From JBAXGW01 sp037139195 (lineage in GTDB: Bacteria > Bacteroidota > Bacteroidia > Bacteroidales > JAHJDW01): 44,284 nucleotides of DNA. The stretch lies in contig JBAXGW010000035.1 of assembly GCA_037139195.1 (NCBI GenBank), forward strand, positions 1 to 44,284, read 5' to 3'. This document shows, one piece after another, positions 34,117-43,852 of the stretch. The notes beneath the pieces were generated by a model. That model worked only from the letters and a program-made list of their open reading frames with translations. It did no database searches and was not told where the DNA came from. How positions within the stretch are numbered: position 1 is the stretch's first letter; each line of letters starts with the position of its first letter. A program made the translations under genes and the position numbers.

Positions 34117-36708
34117 TTATTTATTTAAAAAAATTATCAAATCATCTATTGCATCAACTAAAATATTACTATCGCGATTGATTTCACCAGATAAAATTTT
34201 CTTCGACAACTCATTAATAACCTGTTTTTGCATAACTCGTTTTACGGGTCTAGCTCCATATTGAGGATCAAAACCAGCTTTTGCTATTTGGGCTAAAGCA
34301 TGACTTGTAAAATCAATTTTTATCCCATTTGTTTCAAGCATTTTCTTAAGTAAATTAATTTGAATTTTTACTACCTCAATTATTTCATTTTTAGTTAAAG
34401 GACTAAACATAATGATTTCATCAACTCGATTTAAAAATTCAGGGCGGATGGTTTTACGCAATAAATTAAATACTTCAACTTTGGTTGATTCAAAAACCTT
34501 TTCCTTATTTAATTCATCAATTCTATCAAAGTTTTCTTGAATAATTTGCGAACCCATGTTAGAAGTCATTATAATAATGGTATTACGAAAATTGGCTGTT
34601 CGTCCTTTGTTGTCTGTTAATCTTCCTTCGTCAAGCACTTGTAATAGAATATTAAAAACATCGGGATGTGCTTTTTCAATTTCATCCAATAAAATTACCG
34701 AGTAAGGTTTTCGTCTAACTGCTTCTGTGAGTTGTCCACCTTCATCATAGCCAACGTATCCTGGAGGAGCTCCAATTAATCGAGAAACAGTATGTCTTTC
34801 TTGATATTCAGACATATCAATTCTTACCATACTTTGCTCATCATTAAAAAGATATTCTGCAAGAGCTCGAGCTAATTCTGTTTTTCCAACACCTGTTGTT
34901 CCAAGGAATATAAAAGAACCAATTGGTTTTTTTGCATCTGACATTCCTGCACGACTTCTTCTAATAGCATCTGAAATAGCAATAATTGCTTCATCTTGCC
35001 CAATTACGCGTTTGTGTAACTCAGTTTCAAGAAGTAATAATTTTTCTCTTTCACTTTGAAGCATTCTTGAAACGGGAATGCCAGTCCATTTAGCAACAAT
35101 TTCAGCAATATCTTCTGCTCCAACTTCTTCTTTAATCATAGCCGAATTCTTCTGAATTTCATTGAGTTCAGTCTCAAATTCTTTTGCCTTGAGTTCAGCG
35201 TTCGTAATTAGACCATAGCGTATTTCGGCCACTCTGCCATAATTTCCAGCTCTTTCGGCCTGTTCCGCTTCCAATTTATATTGCTCAATTTCATGGCGAG
35301 TACGTTGAATATTTTCAACCATCTGTTTTTCCATTTGCCATTTTGATTTTAGTTGATTTCTTTCACTACTAAGCTCAGCTAATACTTTGCTTAAACTTTC
35401 TAGTTTTTGATGGTCATTTTCTCGCTTAATAGCTTCACGTTCAATTTCTAACTGACGAATTCTTCTTTCAATTTCATCTAATTCTTCAGGAACCGAATTT
35501 ATTTCCATACGAAGATGAGAAGCTGCTTCGTCAATTAAGTCGATGGCTTTATCAGGCAAAAAACGATCGGTGATATATCGAACGGACAAATCAACTGCTG
35601 CTACTATTGCTTCATCTTTAATTTTTACTTTATGATGAGTCTCGTAACGTTCTTTTAATCCGCGTAGTATGGAAATTGCATCTGCAGCATCTGGTTCATC
35701 AATAATCACTTTTTGAAAACGACGTTCTAAGGCTTTATCTTTTTCGAAATATTTCTGATACTCATTTAAAGTAGTTGCACCAATTGCTCTTAGTTCGCCA
35801 CGGGCAAGAGCTGGTTTTAGAATATTAGCAGCATCCATAGCACCTTCGCCACCGCCAGCACCAACCAATGTATGAATTTCGTCAATAAACAATATTATTT
35901 CGCCATCAGCACTTGTAACTTCTTTTATAACTGATTTTAAACGCTCCTCGAATTCACCTTTGTATTTTGCACCTGCAATTAATACTCCCATATCTAAAGA
36001 ATAAATTGCTTTACTTTTAAGATTTTCGGGCACATCTCCATTTATTATTCGTTGAGCAATACCTTCAGCAATTGCTGTTTTACCAACTCCTGATTCGCCA
36101 ACTAAAATAGGATTGTTTTTTGTTCTACGAGTGAGAATCTGCAATATTCTTCTTATTTCGTCATCACGACCTATCACTGGGTCGAGTTTTCCCGAACGAG
36201 CGTATTCATTTAAGTTTTTTGCAAATTTATTAAGCGAATTCATTGAGTCTTCAGCAGTTTGCGAAGTAACATTACTTCCTTTTCTTGTTTCTATTATTAC
36301 TTTAATTAAATCGGCTTCATTTAATCCGCTGTCTTTAAGAATTTGCGAAGTATTATCGCTATTCTTTAATATTCCTAAAAGCAAATGTTCTACAGAAACA
36401 AATTCATCATTAAATTGTTTTAAAAAGTTTTGTGCATTTTGTATTGCTGAATTACTAGAAGAAGAGAGGTAAACTTGTCCGCCAACTACTTTCGGATATC
36501 GCTCAATTACTTTATCAAGAACAGAATTTAAGTTGGCTACGTTAACCTGTAATTTTTTCAATAAATATGGAATCACATTTTCATCTACAACCAAAATACC
36601 TTTTAGAATATGGCTTGGCTCAATAGCTTGTTGTTGAAATCCATTTGCAATTTCAATTCCTTTTTGAACTGATTCTTGCGATTTTAAAGTAAAGTTATTG
36701 AAGTTCAT
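34117..36708 (-). CDS. clpB: ATP-dependent chaperone ClpB
   Basis: ClpB is a hexameric AAA+ disaggregase that works with DnaK to pull proteins out of aggregates. An N-terminal Clp domain opens the protein (residues 1-145). NBD1 has Walker A GESGVGKT ending near residue 211 and Walker B IILFIDEIHT. A middle coiled coil (about 400-530, Glu/Lys-rich) separates ClpB from ClpA and ClpC, and NBD2 has GTTGVGKTELA. The end PQYGARPVKRVMQ is typical. At 863 residues it is full length. It is transcribed alone, and I saw no CIRCE element or clear sigma promoter upstream. Confidence 0.97.
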   Translation of the reverse strand: MNFNNFTLKSQESVQKGIEIANGFQQQAIEPSHILKGILVVDENVIPYLLKKLQVNVANLNSVLDKVIERYPKVVGGQVYLSSSSNSAIQNAQNFLKQFNDEFVSVEHLLLGILKNSDNTSQILKDSGLNEADLIKVIIETRKGSNVTSQTAEDSMNSLNKFAKNLNEYARSGKLDPVIGRDDEIRRILQILTRRTKNNPILVGESGVGKTAIAEGIAQRIINGDVPENLKSKAIYSLDMGVLIAGAKYKGEFEERLKSVIKEVTSADGEIILFIDEIHTLVGAGGGEGAMDAANILKPALARGELRAIGATTLNEYQKYFEKDKALERRFQKVIIDEPDAADAISILRGLKERYETHHKVKIKDEAIVAAVDLSVRYITDRFLPDKAIDLIDEAASHLRMEINSVPEELDEIERRIRQLEIEREAIKRENDHQKLESLSKVLAELSSERNQLKSKWQMEKQMVENIQRTRHEIEQYKLEAEQAERAGNYGRVAEIRYGLITNAELKAKEFETELNEIQKNSAMIKEEVGAEDIAEIVAKWTGIPVSRMLQSEREKLLLLETELHKRVIGQDEAIIAISDAIRRSRAGMSDAKKPIGSFIFLGTTGVGKTELARALAEYLFNDEQSMVRIDMSEYQERHTVSRLIGAPPGYVGYDEGGQLTEAVRRKPYSVILLDEIEKAHPDVFNILLQVLDEGRLTDNKGRTANFRNTIIIMTSNMGSQIIQENFDRIDELNKEKVFESTKVEVFNLLRKTIRPEFLNRVDEIIMFSPLTKNEIIEVVKIQINLLKKMLETNGIKIDFTSHALAQIAKAGFDPQYGARPVKRVMQKQVINELSKKILSGEINRDSNILVDAIDDLIIFLNK

Positions 36709-36895
36709 AATATTAAGATTTGCCCTTTTTTATCAAAAACCAAACCTTTTCTATAGTTATGCAAAAAAGTCATTTTAAATGTTAAATTATAGCCAATTTG
36801 GCATGATTATTTATTGTTTTATGTAATTTTTTCAGATTATTTTGAAAAAATACTATAAATTTATAGTTCAAAATATCCTAAGCACATTTTAAAGT

Positions 36896-38266
36896 ATGAA
36901 TAGAATCGTTTTTATTATTATTTGCTTGTTTTTCCATGTAAATTTATTTTCTCAGGAGACTGAAGATAAAAACGTAAAACTTTTAATCGCAGCAGAAAGT
37001 GGTAATGAAACTGAAGTATTAAGATTAATTAAAGAAAAGGCAGATGTGAACACTACTAATGAAGATGGAGTTACTCCATTGATGTATGCAGCACAAAATG
37101 GATATCTTGATATAGTGAAAATCATTTTATTTAATGGAGCAAAAATAGATGCCAAACCAGTTAATGGAATCAATGCGCTTATTTCGGCGGCAATATATGA
37201 CAAGAAAGACGTTGTAGAATATTTATTGCAAGAAGGTGCTGATGTGAATGCTAAGGATAATGATAATATATCTTCATTGCTTTATGCTACTGTATATGGC
37301 AATATTGATATGGTTAGCTTGCTCTTCTTTTATGGTGCAGACATCTATACAAATGCCAGCGATGGCGTTAATCCTTTAATTGCAGCTTCTTTTTACGGAT
37401 ACGATAACATTGTTGATTTATTGATAAATAGAGGTGTAAAAACAAATACCACCGACTTTTTTGACTGGACGCCTTTGATGGTTGCTGTGCAAAATAATTT
37501 TTTATCTGTTGCAGAAAAACTTTTGAAAAATGGAGCTGATGTAAACAAAGTTAATTCTGCTGGATATTCGGCACTAGCTATCGCAACCCAAAATTCAAAT
37601 AAAGAAGCAATTGATTTGCTATTAAAATACAATGCTAGTATTAATATAAAAACCTCTGATTCCTTGTCTTTATCCGATATTGCTTATAAAACTGGTCAAC
37701 GAAAAATTGCAGTATTCTACAAGAAAAAAGGATTAAAATCATCCTATTCACCTGCAATATCAATATGGGAATTTTCACCAGCAAGTATGAGTTTTAATGC
37801 AACAGATTATATGTTAGGAGCAGAATTATTGATGAAAGACTTAAAAAATAATTTAAGCTTTTTCGGCGGTTTTCAAACTAGATTATATGCGAATAGAGTT
37901 TTACTAAAAATAGATGAGCAAAATTATTTACAAAGGTGGGAGCGGAGACAGTTTGCTTATTTTGGACTTGGTAAAAATATAACCTTAAAACAATTTGAAA
38001 ATGTGAATATTGATATTTTCCCATTTCTAAAATACAATTATACTGCAGGCAGCTATAGAGCTAGCGTAGAAAGTCCATCTTCAAAGTTATATTTGGTTCC
38101 AGGAATAAGCATTTCTGCTAACGGGAATTATGTTTTTGCTAAATTAGGCTACGAATATAACAATCTAAAAATCAACGAATTTAATCCGCATCGAATAGTT
38201 TTGTCCTTAGGTTTTAGATTCAAATCAAAATATATAAAGAGTAAAAAAACAATTAACTGGATTTAG
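36896..38266 (+). CDS. Exported ankyrin-repeat protein with beta-rich C-terminal domain
   Basis: A signal peptide (RIVFIIICLFFHVNLFSQ) is followed by about eight ankyrin repeats (residues 25-285), each with the usual 'G.TPLM.A...G...IV..LL..GA' pattern, for example DGVTPLMYAAQNGYLDIVKI. From about residue 290 the sequence changes to alternating aromatic and polar strands (LSFFGGFQTRLYANRVLLKI, YVFAKLGYEYNNLKI, RIVLSLGFRFKSKY), which looks like a small outer-membrane barrel or a beta-sandwich. The ankyrin part would then face the periplasm. A perfect 16-bp palindrome, ACTATAAATTTATAGT (36852-36867), lies upstream. The partner is unknown. A small lipoprotein gene follows two bases after the stop. 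Confidence 0.85.
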   Translation: MNRIVFIIICLFFHVNLFSQETEDKNVKLLIAAESGNETEVLRLIKEKADVNTTNEDGVTPLMYAAQNGYLDIVKIILFNGAKIDAKPVNGINALISAAIYDKKDVVEYLLQEGADVNAKDNDNISSLLYATVYGNIDMVSLLFFYGADIYTNASDGVNPLIAASFYGYDNIVDLLINRGVKTNTTDFFDWTPLMVAVQNNFLSVAEKLLKNGADVNKVNSAGYSALAIATQNSNKEAIDLLLKYNASINIKTSDSLSLSDIAYKTGQRKIAVFYKKKGLKSSYSPAISIWEFSPASMSFNATDYMLGAELLMKDLKNNLSFFGGFQTRLYANRVLLKIDEQNYLQRWERRQFAYFGLGKNITLKQFENVNIDIFPFLKYNYTAGSYRASVESPSSKLYLVPGISISANGNYVFAKLGYEYNNLKINEFNPHRIVLSLGFRFKSKYIKSKKTINWI

Positions 38267-38268
38267 TA

Positions 38269-38682
38269 ATGAAGAAAATAATTTTTTATTTTGTTATTTC
38301 ACTAATTGCAATTGCTTGTAATTCAGTATCGCAAGAAGATTGTACAAATTACGATTATTCAGATTGTAATACAATTGCACCTGACTCGGGTTTACTTAAT
38401 ATAAATTTAACAATTAATGGAGAAAACAGCAAAGTTCCAATTGCAATATATAAAGGTAAATATGAAAATGGCAATAAAATATCAGAAGATACATTAACAG
38501 TTTCAACAGCAAGTTATTCATTACCAGTAAATAACTATTATTCAGTTAGAGCAAAGTACAAATCACAGAACAAAATAATTTTCGCAATTGATGGCGGTGA
38601 AATAACTGTTAAGAAAAACTATATTTGCGATTCTACTTGTTGGTCGGTAAAAAGTGCCAATGCAGATGTTAGATTAAAATAA
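38269..38682 (+). CDS. Small lipoprotein of unknown function
   Basis: The signal IIFYFVISLIAIACNSV has a lipobox ending in Cys17. The mature part of 121 residues has six further cysteines in two clusters (EDCTNYDYSDC near the start, ICDSTCW near the end) and a middle section that reads like a single immunoglobulin-like beta domain (LLNINLTINGENSKVPIAIY). It starts two bases after the ankyrin gene stop, so the two are cotranscribed and may work together at the outer membrane. Confidence 0.78.
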   Translation: MKKIIFYFVISLIAIACNSVSQEDCTNYDYSDCNTIAPDSGLLNINLTINGENSKVPIAIYKGKYENGNKISEDTLTVSTASYSLPVNNYYSVRAKYKSQNKIIFAIDGGEITVKKNYICDSTCWSVKSANADVRLK

Positions 38683-38730
38683 AACATAATCCCATTTCAA
38701 ACATTTTTTTTCCTGTTTCGGTAAAAATCT

Positions 38731-38762
38731 ATTGTAAAGTTTATTTATTGAAAGTAGATTTG
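38731..38762 (+). promoter_or_regulatory. Promoter of the DUF4932 gene
   Basis: TTG (38732-38734), a 20-bp spacer and TAGATTTG (38755-38762) fit the Bacteroidetes consensus. Its position supports translation from the ATG at 38790. Confidence 0.6.
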
Positions 38763-38789
38763 CAAACTGATTTAATAAAAACCAAATTT

Positions 38790-40214
38790 ATGTCACAAAA
38801 ACTTTTTTTCATCATTGCCATTTCAATATGTGTAATGCAAAGCTTTGCTCAAAATCAGTTTAATACTCATGTTGATGAACGCACTGAGCTTGTTGGTGTA
38901 GTTTGTAAAATTGCAGGTTATCAAGAGTATTGTGTGCAGGGTTGTACACAAAAGAAATACGCAGATGATATAAATTCCTATTTTGAAAAATATAAAAATG
39001 ACAGTATTTTTGAATACACAAGATATCTTCAGAAAAAATTTGGTATTGGTTATGATGCACCAATGAGTTTTGCTATTGCACTGGAAAAAAAAGATAAATT
39101 TCAATTTATATCAAATTTGTCTCCTCGAATTCAAGATGCACGTTGGACGGATGAGTGTGCAAATAAATATCTTGATTTACTCAATAAATTTTATGTAAAA
39201 TCAAATTTTCATCAGTTTTTTGAAGATCATGAGTCTATGTATTCTAAAATGGTAATTGCATTTGATAGCTCCATGAATGATGTTAATCTTGATTGGTACG
39301 AAAAGTTTTATGGCGATAATAGCAAAGGTTCTTATACTGTAATTTTAAGCGGAATAAATGGTTGCCATAATTATGGAACCAAAAATACTTTTAGAAATGG
39401 TATCGAAAACTGTTTTTCGATAATGGGACCATGGATATATGATAGTACATATACAATTTTGCCTGAAACAAGAAATGGAGTTAAAAGTGTATTAATACAT
39501 GAATTTAATCACAGTTTTTGTAATCCACTCATTTATAAATATTATGATAAATTAGCAGATAAATCTAAGGAAATGTACAAATATGTTGAGAATGAGATGA
39601 TAGAGCAAGCTTATGGACAGGTGAAAATAATGATGTGCGAATTACTTGTTCGTTCATGTATGGCAAAATATATGTTTGATTCAGGACAAGAAATATCCAA
39701 AATTGACAGTTATAAAATTTATGATAAAGTTCATGGATTTTATTGGATTGATACCGTTTTTTCTATGCTTCAACAATATGATAAACAGCGATATAAATAT
39801 GCTACTTTAGATTCATATATGCCAGAAATTGTTAACATGATCAATTCATTTAATATAAAGCAATTTATACATGAATTAAATGACAGTCAAGCTGTATTTT
39901 CAATTATTTCTTCAATTAAAGAAGGAGCCATTGTTAATCCAGATAGTAATAGGTTGATAATTAAATTTGACCGAAAAATGTATATTTACGCTTACGCAGT
40001 AAACCATGGTAAAAAGGGCAGAAAATATTATCCTAATATTGTTGATATATATTGGGATAAAGAAAATAAACAAGAATTAGTAATCAATCTTAAACTAGAA
40101 CCCAATAAAGTATATTCATTATCATTTCCATATCAACTATATTATGATGCAAATGGCAATCGTGGCAAAAAAGGAAAATATCAATTAAATTTTAAAACAG
40201 GAAATAATAAATAA
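38790..40214 (+). CDS. DUF4932 family exported putative metallopeptidase
   Basis: From the ATG at 38790 the protein begins with a signal peptide (KLFFIIAISICVMQSFAQ); a longer frame from a TTG at 38748 would bury it and start upstream of the promoter -7 box. HEFNH at residues 237-241 (VLIHEFNHSFCNPL) is a zincin-type zinc motif, and a Glu-containing helix downstream (IMMCELLVRSCMAKYM) could provide the third ligand. The C-terminal 100 residues (FDRKMYIYAYAVNHGKKGR, LEPNKVYSLSFPYQLYYD) look like a beta domain of the SbsA Ig-like type. The match to DUF4932 is from memory. It probably acts in the periplasm or outside the cell; the substrate is unknown. Confidence 0.82.
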   Translation: MSQKLFFIIAISICVMQSFAQNQFNTHVDERTELVGVVCKIAGYQEYCVQGCTQKKYADDINSYFEKYKNDSIFEYTRYLQKKFGIGYDAPMSFAIALEKKDKFQFISNLSPRIQDARWTDECANKYLDLLNKFYVKSNFHQFFEDHESMYSKMVIAFDSSMNDVNLDWYEKFYGDNSKGSYTVILSGINGCHNYGTKNTFRNGIENCFSIMGPWIYDSTYTILPETRNGVKSVLIHEFNHSFCNPLIYKYYDKLADKSKEMYKYVENEMIEQAYGQVKIMMCELLVRSCMAKYMFDSGQEISKIDSYKIYDKVHGFYWIDTVFSMLQQYDKQRYKYATLDSYMPEIVNMINSFNIKQFIHELNDSQAVFSIISSIKEGAIVNPDSNRLIIKFDRKMYIYAYAVNHGKKGRKYYPNIVDIYWDKENKQELVINLKLEPNKVYSLSFPYQLYYDANGNRGKKGKYQLNFKTGNNK

Positions 40215-40247
40215 ATTGGTATTTATTATAAATCAAATATTTATAGG

Positions 40248-40322
40248 AATAACTCATTTAGAATTGAATATTTAATTTATTCTGTACATTTTGCCAGAAT
40301 ATTTAATTCTAATTGAGTTATT
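40248..40322. terminator. Large inverted repeat after the DUF4932 gene
   Basis: AATAACTCATTTAGAATT (from 40248) and its near-complement AATTCTAATTGAGTTATT (ending 40322) form a long, slightly imperfect stem, followed by ATTTTTG. It could end transcription of the plus-strand gene. The T tract is short. Confidence 0.45.
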
Positions 40323-40412
40323 ATTTTTGCAACCATAGAAATGCTCACTTAAATCTGTTAATTTCATCAAACAAACAAACTCTTTTAAAATTGTCTTATA
40401 ATTAACATTATG

Positions 40413-40443
40413 TTAAATAGAAATAAATTAAACTTCTATTTAA
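40413..40443 (-). terminator. Weak hairpin after uvrA
   Basis: TTAAATAGAA (40413-40422) and TTCTATTTAA (40434-40443) are perfect 10-bp arms located 15 bp beyond the uvrA stop on the minus strand. The stem is AT-rich with no long T run. Confidence 0.4.
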
Positions 40444-40457
40444 TGAAGCTTATTAAA

Positions 40458-43280
40458 CTAATCCCAGATTTTTGCTGTATGTGAATTATTGCATTTTAAT
40501 AAATTTTCAGGAGTTCCTTCAAAAACAATATTTCCTCCATTAATTCCTCCTTCTGGACCTAAATCAATAACCCAATCTGCTGCTTCTATAATTTGTGGAT
40601 TATGTTCTATAATTATTAAACTATGTCCAAATTTTAATAATCCTTCAAATGATAATAATAATTTATCAATATCGTTAAAATGTAATCCTGTTGTTGGTTC
40701 ATCAAAAATAAAAAGCATTTTATCAGAATTAGCTCCGCGTGCTAAAAATGATGCAAGTTTAATTCTTTGAGCTTCACCACCACTTAAAGTGCTTGATGAT
40801 TGACCCATTTGCAAATATCCGAGTCCTACATCAACTAATGGTTGCAATTTATGTACAATTTTTGAAGTTGTTCCTTTGTTTGAATTATCTTTAGAAAAAA
40901 AATCAATCGCCTCATTTATAGTCATTTTAAGAATATCGGCAATATTTTTTTCTTTATACAACACTTCTAAAACATCGTTTTTATATCTGGAACCTTTACA
41001 ACTTTCGCATAACAAATGTACGTCGGCCATGAACTGCATCTCAATTGTTACAATTCCTTCTCCATCACATTCATCACATCTACCGCCAGGTACATTAAAT
41101 GAAAAAAATCCGGGTTTATAGCCTCTTATTTTCGATAATTGTTGTTGAGCATATAATTCTCTAATTTCATCAAATGCTTTAAGATAAGTTACTGGATTTG
41201 AGCGCGATGAACGACCTATAGGATTTTGGTCAACCATTTCTACTTCTTTTACTCTGCTAATATCGCCCGAAATACTTAAATGCATTCCTACTTTTTCACT
41301 ATAACCAGAAAATTGTTTTTTTAGTCCAGCGTATAAAATTTTATTAACTAAGGTCGATTTACCACTTCCACTTACACCGGTTACTACTGTTAGCATATTT
41401 AAAGGAAATTTCACATCTAATGATTTGAGATTATTCTCTCTAGCTCCTTTAACTTCAATATAATCTTTAACTAATTTTCTAGTGTATTCTTTAGTGAAAT
41501 TTGATTTTTTTGACAAATACTCAGCCGTTAAGCTATCTTTTGATTTTAGCAAATCGTTAAATGTTCCATTGAAAACAACATTACCTCCATTCCTGCCTGC
41601 GTGCAAACCTATATCAATAATATAATCAGCAGCTTTTATTATTTCCTCATCGTGTTCAACAACAATCACTGTATTGCCAATATCTCGAAGTTTTTTTAAT
41701 ATTTCAATTAGCATTTTGGTATCGCGCGAATGTAATCCAATACTTGGTTCATCTAAAATATACGTTGATCCTACCAAACTACTTCCAAGAGATTTTGACA
41801 AATTCATGCGTTGCGACTCTCCGCCAGATAAAGTTGACGCAACCCTACTTAAAGTTAAGTAACCAAGTCCAACATCTTTCATAAATTGAAGACGATAGGT
41901 TATTTCAACAATTAATCGATTGGCAACTTTTTTTTGATATTCATCCAGCTGTATCCCTTTGAAAAACCCAAGTAAATCTGATATTGACTTATTTGTCAGT
42001 TCTGAAATTGAATGATTATTGATTTTCACATAGTTGGCTTCTTTTCTTAACCTAGAACCACCACATTCGTGGCAAGTTGTTTTTCCACGGTAACGAGCCA
42101 ACATTACTCGGTATTGAATTTTATATGCATTTGCTTCTACTTCTTTGAAAAAGTCGAAAATACCCATAAAATACTTATTGCCAGTCCATAACAATTTACG
42201 TTGATCTTCACTTAAATCGATATAAGGTTTATGAATTGGGAAATCGAATTTATTCGCATTTGCAATAAGTTGCTGTTTGTACTCTCCCATTTTTTCTCCT
42301 CTCCAACAAACAATAGCTTCATCATAAACAGACAAGGATTTATTGGGAACAACTAAATCTTCGTCAATTCCAATTACATTGCCAAAACCTTCGCATACAG
42401 GGCAAGCGCCATAAGGATTATTAAAACTAAATAAATCAACCGATGGCTCTTCAAAATATATATTATCGGCATTAAAGGAACTTGAAAATCCTCTTATCAT
42501 TACCTTTTCAGCATTCCAATAAACAATATCACAAGAGCCATGACCTTCAAAAAAAGCAATCTGAACCGAATCGCTTATTCTTGCCGTTAAATCATCAGCA
42601 TCATTTATTGCAACTCTATCTATTATTAGTTTTAAATCTTTTTCTTTAGGATTTGTATTGACAATATCTTCAATTTTCAAGACTTCATCCTTAAGCATAA
42701 CTCTTGAAAAACCTTGCTGAAGAAGAATTTTCAACTGTTCTTCCATTGTTCTATCCTGACGTAAAACAAACGGTGCAGCAATTACAACTTTACTATTTTG
42801 GGGTAAATTTAGAGCAAAATCAACTACGTCAGCTACGGTATCTCTTTTTACTTCAATGTTAGAAACTGGGGAAATGGTTTTTCCAATTCGAGCAAATAAT
42901 AGCTTCATATAATCATAAATCTCTGTTGCAGTTCCAACAGTAGAACGAGGATTGCGACTGGTTACTTTTTGCTCAATTGCAATGGCAGGTGTTATACCTT
43001 TAATATAATCAACATCAGGTTTATCCATTCTACCTAAGAATTGACGAGCATACGACGAAAGACTCTCAACATATCTTCGCTGCCCTTCAGCGTATAAAGT
43101 ATCAAAAGCCAAAGATGATTTTCCAGAACCTGAAACACCAGTTATTACTACAAATTTATTTCGAGGAATTGCAACATCTATGTTCTTCAAATTATGAACA
43201 CGAGCACCTTTAACTAAAATATATTCTTTTTCAGATAATTTTGAAATATCCATTTTCTTTTTGATTAAGTCAAACTTCAT
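40458..43280 (-). CDS. uvrA: Excinuclease ABC subunit A
   Basis: UvrA is the damage-recognition ATPase of nucleotide excision repair. Two ABC modules are present: the first with GVSGSGKSSLAFDTLYAEGQ and signature LSGGESQR, the second with GVSGSGKSTLVNKILY and LSGGEAQR. Zinc-binding Cys pairs CPVC and CHEC lie in the first half, and CDEC with CESC in the second. MDKPDVDYIKGITPAIAIEQ and SNPVTYLKAFDEIRELYA are typical. At 940 residues it is full length. The start at 43280 is kept, but ATG at 43253 (MDISKL) is also possible. A -7 box TATATTTG lies at 43304-43297. Confidence 0.97.
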   Translation of the reverse strand: MKFDLIKKKMDISKLSEKEYILVKGARVHNLKNIDVAIPRNKFVVITGVSGSGKSSLAFDTLYAEGQRRYVESLSSYARQFLGRMDKPDVDYIKGITPAIAIEQKVTSRNPRSTVGTATEIYDYMKLLFARIGKTISPVSNIEVKRDTVADVVDFALNLPQNSKVVIAAPFVLRQDRTMEEQLKILLQQGFSRVMLKDEVLKIEDIVNTNPKEKDLKLIIDRVAINDADDLTARISDSVQIAFFEGHGSCDIVYWNAEKVMIRGFSSSFNADNIYFEEPSVDLFSFNNPYGACPVCEGFGNVIGIDEDLVVPNKSLSVYDEAIVCWRGEKMGEYKQQLIANANKFDFPIHKPYIDLSEDQRKLLWTGNKYFMGIFDFFKEVEANAYKIQYRVMLARYRGKTTCHECGGSRLRKEANYVKINNHSISELTNKSISDLLGFFKGIQLDEYQKKVANRLIVEITYRLQFMKDVGLGYLTLSRVASTLSGGESQRMNLSKSLGSSLVGSTYILDEPSIGLHSRDTKMLIEILKKLRDIGNTVIVVEHDEEIIKAADYIIDIGLHAGRNGGNVVFNGTFNDLLKSKDSLTAEYLSKKSNFTKEYTRKLVKDYIEVKGARENNLKSLDVKFPLNMLTVVTGVSGSGKSTLVNKILYAGLKKQFSGYSEKVGMHLSISGDISRVKEVEMVDQNPIGRSSRSNPVTYLKAFDEIRELYAQQQLSKIRGYKPGFFSFNVPGGRCDECDGEGIVTIEMQFMADVHLLCESCKGSRYKNDVLEVLYKEKNIADILKMTINEAIDFFSKDNSNKGTTSKIVHKLQPLVDVGLGYLQMGQSSSTLSGGEAQRIKLASFLARGANSDKMLFIFDEPTTGLHFNDIDKLLLSFEGLLKFGHSLIIIEHNPQIIEAADWVIDLGPEGGINGGNIVFEGTPENLLKCNNSHTAKIWD

Positions 43281-43364
43281 AATAAATTTGAATCTACAAA
43301 TATAAGGATATTAAAGTAAACTTATTATTAATGATAATTTGAAAAAGAATAATTCATTATAGAT

Positions 43365-43814
43365 TTATTCTCTGATTTTATTTAATAACCTATTTAATTC
43401 TTGAACTTCATTTAAAGTTAAATTTTGTAGCAAAGCATCAACTTTTAGCTCACAATTATCCATTTTAGATAAAAGAACTAAACCACTTTCGGTAATAACT
43501 ACGTCCTTTTGTCTTCTATCAAAACAATTTTCTTTTCTATTTACAAAGTTCTTTTCAAATAATTTATCTACTATTCTACTTACATCTGAGTTTTTATCTA
43601 ACATTCGCTCTTTTAAAAAACCTATTGAAGCAGGACCTTCGGAACGAAAACCGCGTAAAACCCTGAGAACATTATACTGAGGCTCAGTAATATCATGTTC
43701 TTTAAGAGATTGTAGAAATTGATAATTTAACTGTTTAACTGTAAAAGTTAAATTTATCAATCCTTTGTGGTACTCGTTCCGAAAACGTCCCTTTATTTCA
43801 TCTTCAATTTTCAT
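43365..43814 (-). CDS. MarR-family transcriptional regulator
   Basis: This winged-helix dimeric regulator has 149 residues. The recognition region ITEPQYNVLRVLRGF, then KERMLDKNSDVSRIVDKLFE, and the wing NFVNRKENCFDRRQKDVVIT (with the DRR typical of the wing) are clear. The terminal helices should form the dimer interface. It follows a nitroreductase gene on the same strand by 38 bp; MarR proteins often control a neighbouring oxidoreductase, which is a plausible link here. Confidence 0.92.
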   Translation of the reverse strand: MKIEDEIKGRFRNEYHKGLINLTFTVKQLNYQFLQSLKEHDITEPQYNVLRVLRGFRSEGPASIGFLKERMLDKNSDVSRIVDKLFEKNFVNRKENCFDRRQKDVVITESGLVLLSKMDNCELKVDALLQNLTLNEVQELNRLLNKIRE

Positions 43815-43852
43815 ATTTTTAAGCTAATCTGTATAAAATACATTTATTAATA

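Noticed and set aside
38748..38789. Longer N-terminus for the DUF4932 protein from TTG
   Set aside because: It would precede the signal peptide and lie upstream of the promoter -7 box.
40322..40329. Plus-strand promoter or small RNA in the gap before uvrA (TATTTTTG)
   Set aside because: There is no -33 element at a suitable distance and no open frame or clear RNA structure with a terminator downstream.
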